Shown: one piece after another, positions 1 through 5,863 of the stretch
Numbering within the stretch: the stretch's first letter is position 1
How the letters are laid out: each line of letters starts with the position of its first letter
Source of the DNA: an uncultured Collinsella sp.
Lineage (GTDB): Bacteria; Actinomycetota; Coriobacteriia; Coriobacteriales; Coriobacteriaceae
DNA: 5,863 nt
Assembly (NCBI GenBank): GCA_934646865.1
Contig: CAKUEU010000086.1
Location: 1 to 5,863, forward strand
Direction of reading: 5' to 3'
The notes under the pieces: model-generated
What the model was told of the DNA's origin: nothing
Databases searched by the model: none
The model's input: only the letters and a program-made list of their open reading frames with translations
Program-made: the position numbers and the translations under genes

Positions 1-1932
1 GTCAACTCCATCATCCACTCCAAGACCTTCGACAACGGCATGATCTGCGCTTCCGAGCAGTCCGTGACCGTCATCGACACCATCTATGACCAGGTTAAGG
101 CCGAGTTCCAGAAGCGCGGCTGCTACTTCGTCAAGCAGGGTGCCGAGATGGAGGCCCTGCGCGCCGCCATGTTCAAGAACGGCGCTCTCGATCACCGCAT
201 CCCCGGCATGGCTGCCGCCAAGATCGCCGAGCTCGCCGGCATCGAGGTTCCCGCCAAGACCAAGATCTTGATCGCCGAGGTCACCTCCACCGACCCCGCC
301 AAGGAAGAGTTCTCCCACGAGAAGCTCTCCCCGGTCCTGGCCATGTACCACGCCAAGGACTTCCAGGAGGCCGTCGACAAGGCCGAGCACTTGGTGCTCG
401 CCGGTGGCCCGGGCCACACCGCCTCTCTCTACGTGCACCCCGCCCAGGCCGAGAAGATCAGCCTGTTCGAGCATGTCATGAAGGCCTGCCGTATCGTCAT
501 CAACACCCCGTCCTCGCACGGCGGCATCGGTGACCTGTACAACTTTGGCATGAAGCCGTCTCTGACCCTGGGCTGCGGCTCCTGGGGCGGCAACTCCGTC
601 TCCGAGAACGTTGGGGTGAAGCACTTGATCAACGTTAAGACTGTGGCCGAGCGCCGTGAGAACATGCTGTGGTTCCGCGCTCCCGAGAAGGTCTACTTCA
701 AGAAGGGTTCCACGCCCGTCGCTCTCGACGAGCTCGGTACCGTCATGGGCAAGAAGCGCGCCTTCATCGTCACCGACCAGTTCCTCTTCAAGAATGGCAA
801 CACCCGCGCCATCGAGGCCAAGCTCGACGAGATGGGCATCGCCCACGACTGCTTCTACGACGTCGAGCCCGATCCGTCGCTGCAGTGCGCACGTCGCGGC
901 GCCAAGCAGATGGCTCTCTTTGAGCCGGACGTCATCATCGCCGTCGGCGGTGGCTCCGCTATGGACGCCGGCAAGATCATGTGGATGATGTACGAGCACC
1001 CCGAGTGCAAGTTTGAGGACATGGCCATGGACTTCATGGACATCCGCAAGCGTATCTTCACCTTCCCCGAGATGGGCAAGAAGGCCTACTTCGTCGCCGT
1101 CCCGACCTCCTCGGGTACCGGCTCCGAGTGCACGCCGTTCGCCATCATCACCGACAAGGAGACCGGCATCAAGTGGCCGCTCGCCGACTACGCGCTGCTC
1201 CCCAACATGGCTATCGTCGACGCCGACAACTGCATGACCGCCCCGCGCGGCCTGACCGCTGCCTCCGGCATCGACGTCATGACCCACGCCATCGAGTCCT
1301 ACGTCTCCATCATGGCTTCCGACTACACCAAGGGCCTCTCCGAGCGCGCTGCCAAGCTCGTCTTTGAGAACCTGCCCTCCAGCTTCGAGAACGGCGCCAA
1401 GGACCCGCACGCCCGCGAGGAGATGCACAACGCCTCCTGCATGGCCGGTATGGCCTTCGCCAACGCCTTCTTGGGCCTCAACCACTCCATGGCCCACAAG
1501 CTCGGCGCTTTCCATCACCTGCCCCACGGCATCGCCAACGCCGTCATCCTGACCCGCGTCATGCGCTACAACGCCGCCGAGGCCCCCGTCAAGATGGGCA
1601 CCTTCTCCCAGTATCCTTACCCCAACGCGCTGCACAACTACGCCGAGATGGCCAAGTACTGCGGCATCGAGGGCAAGGACGACAAGGAGACCTTCGAGAA
1701 CTTCATCACGAAGCTCGAGGAGCTCAAGGACTTCATCGGCGTCAAGAAGACCATCGCCGACTACGGTGTCGACGAGCAGTACTTCCTCGACACGCTCGAC
1801 GAGATGACCGAGCAGGCATTCAACGACCAGTGCACCGGCGCTAACCCGCGCTACCCGCTCATGAGCGAGATCAAGGAGCTCTACCTGGACGCCTACTACG
1901 GCCGCGAGCCCCAGGACTACGCCGTCTGCTAG
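1..1932 (+). CDS. adhE: Bifunctional acetaldehyde-CoA/alcohol dehydrogenase AdhE, C-terminal part (5' end outside window)
   Basis: AdhE reduces acetyl-CoA to acetaldehyde and then to ethanol in the cytoplasm, oxidising two NADH in fermentation. The frame is open from base 1, so the in-frame ATG at 40 is internal: it sits in the conserved block NGMICASEQS, whose Cys (codon 16, bases 46-48) is the aldehyde dehydrogenase nucleophile. The rest of that domain runs to about codon 225 and includes GGPGHTASLY. The iron-type alcohol dehydrogenase follows: GGGSAMD at about 316-322, SSGTGSE at about 370-376, and iron ligands D425, H429, H495 and H509 (ASGIDVMTHAIE, HSMAHKLG, PHGIAN). Their spacing matches the E. 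coli ligands D653/H657/H723/H737. The 643 codons present imply a full length near 870 residues, normal for AdhE, with about 230 missing at the window edge. No frameshift or lost catalytic residue is visible. AdhE family members form spirosome filaments. Identity is essentially certain. Confidence 0.98.
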   Translation, partial: VNSIIHSKTFDNGMICASEQSVTVIDTIYDQVKAEFQKRGCYFVKQGAEMEALRAAMFKNGALDHRIPGMAAAKIAELAGIEVPAKTKILIAEVTSTDPAKEEFSHEKLSPVLAMYHAKDFQEAVDKAEHLVLAGGPGHTASLYVHPAQAEKISLFEHVMKACRIVINTPSSHGGIGDLYNFGMKPSLTLGCGSWGGNSVSENVGVKHLINVKTVAERRENMLWFRAPEKVYFKKGSTPVALDELGTVMGKKRAFIVTDQFLFKNGNTRAIEAKLDEMGIAHDCFYDVEPDPSLQCARRGAKQMALFEPDVIIAVGGGSAMDAGKIMWMMYEHPECKFEDMAMDFMDIRKRIFTFPEMGKKAYFVAVPTSSGTGSECTPFAIITDKETGIKWPLADYALLPNMAIVDADNCMTAPRGLTAASGIDVMTHAIESYVSIMASDYTKGLSERAAKLVFENLPSSFENGAKDPHAREEMHNASCMAGMAFANAFLGLNHSMAHKLGAFHHLPHGIANAVILTRVMRYNAAEAPVKMGTFSQYPYPNALHNYAEMAKYCGIEGKDDKETFENFITKLEELKDFIGVKKTIADYGVDEQYFLDTLDEMTEQAFNDQCTGANPRYPLMSEIKELYLDAYYGREPQDYAVC

Positions 1933-1949
1933 TTTTAGCACGGTTTTTA

Positions 1950-1988
1950 ACGGCGGGGGTGCACGGGTGTTTCACACACCCCCGCCGT
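1950..1988 (+). terminator. GC-rich stem-loop after adhE; weak terminator, attenuator or mRNA-stabilising hairpin
   Basis: Bases 1950-1961 (ACGGCGGGGGTG) pair perfectly with 1977-1988 (CACCCCCGCCGT), giving a 12-bp stem with a 15-base loop that can form a small inner GTG/CAC stem. It starts 18 bases after the adhE stop. The following sequence (CGCTTCTATCGC) has no proper T run, and the opposite strand reads into A-rich sequence, so it is not a textbook intrinsic terminator in either direction. It may reduce read-through into the kinase gene, or protect the adhE transcript 3' end. The structure is clear; the function is inferred. Confidence 0.5.
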
Positions 1989-2006
1989 CGCTTCTATCGC
2001 ATCGTT

Positions 2007-2013
2007 GAAAGGA
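2007..2013 (+). promoter_or_regulatory. Ribosome binding site of the phosphotransferase gene
   Basis: GAAAGGA lies 7 bases before the ATG at 2021 and fixes that start. It begins 19 bases after the hairpin stem ends, so a ribosome could bind with the hairpin folded. I see no convincing -35/-10 pair in 1933-2006, which favours read-through transcription from adhE or a promoter I cannot recognise. Confidence 0.75.
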
Positions 2014-2020
2014 TGCAACC

Positions 2021-2785
2021 ATGCTGCTACCCGATTCCAAGACCGAGCTCGTCCGCCGTGGCAACAAGGTCGTTTACGACCTGGGCGACAAGATCGTCAA
2101 GGTCTTCAACGAGACCAAGCCTGTCTCTGACGTGTTCAACGAGGCTTTGAATCTTGCCCGCATCAATGAGTGCGGCATCCGCAGCCCCAAGGCTCTCGAG
2201 GTTTCCCAGCTCGAGAACGCCAACGGCTGGGCGCTTGTGACCGAGAAGGTCCCGGGCACCACCCTTGCCGAGAAGATGACTGCCGAGCCCCAGCGCTTCG
2301 GTGAGTACCTCGAGATGTTCGTCGACCTCCAGATCGAGATTCACGGCTACACCTCCCCGCTGCTCAACCGTCAGCGTGACAAGTTCGCCCGCATGATCGA
2401 CAGCCTGGATCAGCTCAATGCCACCACGCGCTACAACCTTCAGGAGCGCCTGGACGGCATGACCAAGGAGTTCAAGGTCTGCCACGGCGACTTCAACCCC
2501 TCCAACGTCATCGTTGGCGACGACGGCCAGCTCTACGTGTGCGACTGGGCACACGCCACCCAGGGCTCCCCTGCCGCCGACGTTGCAACCACCTACCTGC
2601 TCTTTGCCCTCAACAGCAAGGACCAGGCCGAGGCCTACCTGGAGCTCTACTGCGACCGCGCCGACATGCCCATGCAGGTCGTGCGTCAGTGGACGAGCAT
2701 CGTCGCCGCTTCCGAGCTCGCTCGTAAGCGCAACGTGAACGATGAGTTCCTTAAGAACTGGATCGACGTCGTCGATTATCAGTAA
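2021..2785 (+). CDS. Small-molecule kinase, aminoglycoside/choline phosphotransferase (APH) family, substrate unknown
   Basis: This 254-residue soluble protein has the two-lobed APH/choline-kinase fold. The N-lobe shows a candidate ATP-binding Lys27 in KIVKVF, a possible partner Glu41 in the next helix, and a hinge near TEKVPGTTL (74-82). The C-lobe carries the Brenner motif HGDFNPSN (155-162), with predicted catalytic Asp157 and metal-binding Asn162, and then CDWAHAT with metal-binding Asp175, where APH enzymes have Asp-Phe/Trp in place of the protein kinase DFG. The active site therefore looks intact. There is no signal peptide or membrane segment. The length is at the short end for APH enzymes. 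The family phosphorylates hydroxyls of aminoglycosides, choline, sugars and other metabolites; nothing here identifies the substrate, and resistance should not be assumed. It lies 88 bases after adhE on the same strand, across a hairpin, and ends before a strong terminator. Codon 3 is CTA, rare in this window. Family call is confident; specific role is unknown. Confidence 0.9.
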   Translation: MLLPDSKTELVRRGNKVVYDLGDKIVKVFNETKPVSDVFNEALNLARINECGIRSPKALEVSQLENANGWALVTEKVPGTTLAEKMTAEPQRFGEYLEMFVDLQIEIHGYTSPLLNRQRDKFARMIDSLDQLNATTRYNLQERLDGMTKEFKVCHGDFNPSNVIVGDDGQLYVCDWAHATQGSPAADVATTYLLFALNSKDQAEAYLELYCDRADMPMQVVRQWTSIVAASELARKRNVNDEFLKNWIDVVDYQ

Positions 2786-2816
2786 TATCTGAGCGATTTA
2801 TTCGCATCGGAGGCAC

Positions 2817-2860
2817 AAAGGAAAACCCCGCAGCTCGTTTGGGCTGTGGGGTTTCCTTTT
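2817..2860 (+). terminator. Intrinsic terminator after the phosphotransferase gene
   Basis: AAAGGAAAACCCCGCAGC (2817-2834) pairs with GCTGTGGGGTTTCCTTT (2843-2859), with one bulged A and one G-T pair, around an 8-base loop. The 3' arm ends in TTTCCTTTT, giving the U-rich tail. It starts 31 bases after the stop codon. Because the outer stem pairs an A run with a T run, it may also act weakly on minus-strand transcripts. Confidence 0.88.
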
Positions 2861-2880
2861 AGGATTCGAATATATTGATG

Positions 2881-2929
2881 AGCAAAAGAACGGCCCCGCA
2901 TCTCCCCGATCTGGAGAAATGCGGGACCG
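2881..2929 (-). terminator. Intrinsic terminator of the ispG-proS operon
   Basis: Read on the minus strand, CGGTCCCGCAT (2929-2919) pairs with ATGCGGGGCCG (2901-2891) with one T-G pair. After a two-base bulge, an inner CTCC/GGAG stem closes a 7-base loop. The minus strand then continues TTCTTTTGCT (2890-2881), a T-rich tail. The hairpin begins 32 bases past the proS stop. Together with the plus-strand terminator at 2817-2860 it insulates the two convergent units. Confidence 0.85.
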
Positions 2930-2961
2930 CCCCGAAATACAGCTATCGGCGATGCCGTCGA

Positions 2962-4683
<1,722 letters not shown>

Positions 4684-5766
4684 TTATTTCTCCTCAATAA
4701 GCTTGTCGACCTCGGCCATAAGCGCGTCGACAATTTGATCCTCAGCTACTTTACCAATGATCTGGCCGTGCGAAAAGAGCAGGCCCTGACCTCGTCCGCA
4801 GGCAACGCCCAAGTCGGCATCAGATGCCTCGCCGGGGCCGTTTACGGCACATCCCATGACGGCAATCGAAAGCGGTGCGGAGTAGTTTTTAAGCCGCTCG
4901 GTGACCTCCTCGGCGATGGGAATCAGGTTGACCTGACAGCGGGCGCACGTGGGGCACGAGACGATCTCGGGGCCACGGCGGCGCAGGCCGAGCGACTGCA
5001 GAATACCCCAGGCGACCGGCGACTCCTCGACCGGATCGGCCGTGAGCGATACGCGCATGGTGTCGCCGATGCCTTCGGAGAGCAGAATGCCCAGACCCAC
5101 CGAACTCTTGATGGTGCCCTGAAGCTTGGTTCCAGCCTCTGTAACGCCCAAATGAAGCGGAACGTGGGGGATTTCGCGCGACAGAGCACGATAGGTGTCG
5201 AGCGTCGTTTGCACGCTATGGGCCTTGGCCGAAAGCACAATGTTGGTAAAACCGCGGTCTTCAAAATGCTTGACGAAACGCTCACTCGACATCACGAGCT
5301 TTTCGGGCTGCGTAAGATCGTCGCGCTCGGCGATATCCTGCTCGAGCGAACCGGCGTTGACGCCAATGCGGATTGCACAGCCCGCGGCACCCGCGGCGTC
5401 AATCACGGCGTCGACCTTGACCCAATCACCGATGTTACCAGGATTGATGCGCAGCTTGGCGGCACCAGCCTCGATAGCACCAATAGCAAGTTTATGGTTA
5501 AAGTGGATATCGGCGACGATCGGCACCGGAGACTCGGCGCAGATGGTACGAAAGCCCTCGAGCGCAGCCTCGGTGGGTACACTCACGCGCACGATATCAC
5601 AGCCAGCCTGTGCCAGTGCGCGCACCTGTGCAAGCGTTGCCTGGGCATCGGCGGTATCGGTGCAGGTCATGGACTGGACCACGACCGGCGCGCCGCCACC
5701 GATCTGCACGCCGCCCACATGCACGGGGCGCGTCAGCTCGCGCGGCAAAGGATGGAATAAAGACAA
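4684..5766 (-). CDS. ispG: 4-hydroxy-3-methylbut-2-enyl diphosphate synthase (IspG/GcpE), TTG start
   Basis: IspG converts MEcPP to HMBPP, the penultimate step of the MEP isoprenoid pathway, using a [4Fe-4S] cluster and electrons from flavodoxin or ferredoxin. The protein has 360 residues. An N-terminal TIM-barrel-like domain opens with VGGVQIGGGAPVVVQSMT and holds VRVSVPTE, VADIHFNHKLA and LRINPGNIG. The C-terminal cluster domain carries C271 and C274 (SCPTC), C306 (GCAVNGPGEA) and E313, the same four-ligand pattern as E. coli C270/C273/C305/E312. This is the compact bacterial form without the insert seen in plants. The start is TTG at 5766, with AGGGGAG 8 bases upstream. A more upstream ATG at 5853 gives a 29-residue extension, but that stretch overlaps the preceding gene. 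Leu3 is TTA, the only TTA, CTA or TCA codon in ispG and proS together. The gene sits 13 bases after the protease stop and abuts proS. Confidence 0.96.
   Translation of the reverse strand: MSLFHPLPRELTRPVHVGGVQIGGGAPVVVQSMTCTDTADAQATLAQVRALAQAGCDIVRVSVPTEAALEGFRTICAESPVPIVADIHFNHKLAIGAIEAGAAKLRINPGNIGDWVKVDAVIDAAGAAGCAIRIGVNAGSLEQDIAERDDLTQPEKLVMSSERFVKHFEDRGFTNIVLSAKAHSVQTTLDTYRALSREIPHVPLHLGVTEAGTKLQGTIKSSVGLGILLSEGIGDTMRVSLTADPVEESPVAWGILQSLGLRRRGPEIVSCPTCARCQVNLIPIAEEVTERLKNYSAPLSIAVMGCAVNGPGEASDADLGVACGRGQGLLFSHGQIIGKVAEDQIVDALMAEVDKLIEEK
4690..4695 (-). promoter_or_regulatory. Ribosome binding site of proS inside the ispG 3' end
   Basis: On the minus strand GAGGAG encodes the two Glu codons near the end of IspG and is followed by AAATAA and then ATG. 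Its 6-base spacing selects the first Met of ProRS and implies that translation of proS is coupled to termination of ispG. Confidence 0.85.
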
Positions 5767-5774
5767 TCCAAACA

Positions 5775-5781
5775 CTCCCCT
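5775..5781 (-). promoter_or_regulatory. Ribosome binding site of ispG overlapping the upstream stop codon
   Basis: AGGGGAG on the minus strand overlaps the last two bases of the upstream TAG stop (5782-5780) and sits 8 bases before the TTG at 5766. The GTG at 5775-5773 starts inside this site and cannot use it, so the site decides for TTG. Confidence 0.75.
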
Positions 5782-5863
5782 ACAGAATAAATCGAAGGAT
5801 GTCGGAACGAAGCATATAGACAAACAGCAACGCAAAGAGCGCGATGCCCACATAGCTCACGAT
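5780..5863 (-). CDS. rseP: C-terminal end of a membrane protein, probably M50 site-2 protease RseP (5' end outside window)
   Basis: Read leftward from the window edge, 27 codons run in frame to a TAG stop. They contain a hydrophobic run, YVGIALFALLFVYML, followed by charged residues and a short tail (RSDILRFIL), as expected for a final transmembrane helix with a cytoplasmic end. RseP-type zinc metalloproteases end in such a helix, and in many bacteria, including Coriobacteriia, the gene precedes ispG after dxr. The HExxH and LDG motifs would lie outside the window, so the identity rests on position and the helix alone. Another membrane protein is possible. The stop lies 13 bases before the ispG start and overlaps its ribosome binding site, suggesting coupling. 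Confidence 0.62.
   Translation of the reverse strand: MVSYVGIALFALLFVYMLRSDILRFIL

Noticed and set aside
2027..2554. 175-codon minus-strand open frame within the kinase gene
   Set aside because: It is in register antisense to the kinase, whose HGD and DW motifs are clearly coding; the frame stops exactly at the kinase's CTA codon 3.
2809..2813. GGAGG as the ribosome binding site of a small gene after the kinase
   Set aside because: No start codon lies at suitable spacing and the sequence runs straight into a terminator hairpin.
2861..2890. AT-rich stretch with ATTCGAAT palindrome between the convergent terminators as an operator or promoter
   Set aside because: An 8-base palindrome is too short to support an operator, and both flanking genes point toward it, so there is no gene for it to drive.
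5610..5819. 69-codon plus-strand open frame at the right edge
   Set aside because: It is antisense to ispG and the upstream gene, Arg/Ala/Pro-rich as expected for an out-of-frame reading of GC-rich coding DNA, and has no supporting signals.
5767..5853. 29-residue N-terminal extension of IspG from ATG at 5853
   Set aside because: It overlaps the C-terminal membrane segment of the upstream gene in another frame, lacks a ribosome binding site, and does not resemble IspG N-termini.

Overview
The window is a GC-rich stretch of ordinary bacterial chromosome. The likely source is an anaerobic actinobacterium of the Coriobacteriia, probably Collinsella or a close relative. That assignment is inference. 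It rests on the third-position G/C codon preference, a long fermentative AdhE, and a C-terminal membrane-protease remnant followed by ispG and proS, an order I associate with that group. A sequence search would settle it. Genes fill almost the whole window, and no stretch over 300 bases lacks one.

Left half, plus strand. Positions 1-1932 hold the C-terminal ~70% of adhE, the bifunctional acetaldehyde-CoA/alcohol dehydrogenase. The window begins 15 codons before the catalytic cysteine of its aldehyde dehydrogenase half. An 88-base gap with a strong GC stem-loop but no good T-tract follows. Next comes a 254-residue kinase of the aminoglycoside/choline phosphotransferase fold (2021-2785) with an intact Brenner-type catalytic motif and no identifiable substrate. 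It ends at a clear intrinsic terminator (2817-2860).

Right half, minus strand, read right to left. The last 27 codons of a membrane protein, probably the site-2 protease RseP (5863-5780), lead into ispG (5766-4684, MEP isoprenoid pathway) and then proS (4683-2962, bacterial-type prolyl-tRNA synthetase with editing domain). The gaps are 13 and 0 bases, and each ribosome binding site lies at or inside the end of the preceding gene, so this looks like one translationally coupled operon. It ends at its own hairpin terminator (2881-2929), facing the kinase terminator in a 176-base convergent gap.

The genes do not form a single pathway. AdhE regenerates NAD+ during fermentation. The minus-strand genes are housekeeping: membrane proteolysis, isoprenoid precursor synthesis and tRNA charging. 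I found no mobile element, CRISPR array, tRNA, rRNA or defence system. A 961-codon open frame antisense to proS and ispG is explained by codon usage. The points most worth a second look are the unassigned kinase behind adhE, the hairpin between them, two CxxC pairs flanking the ProRS editing domain, and rare Leu codons confined to codon 3 of two genes.
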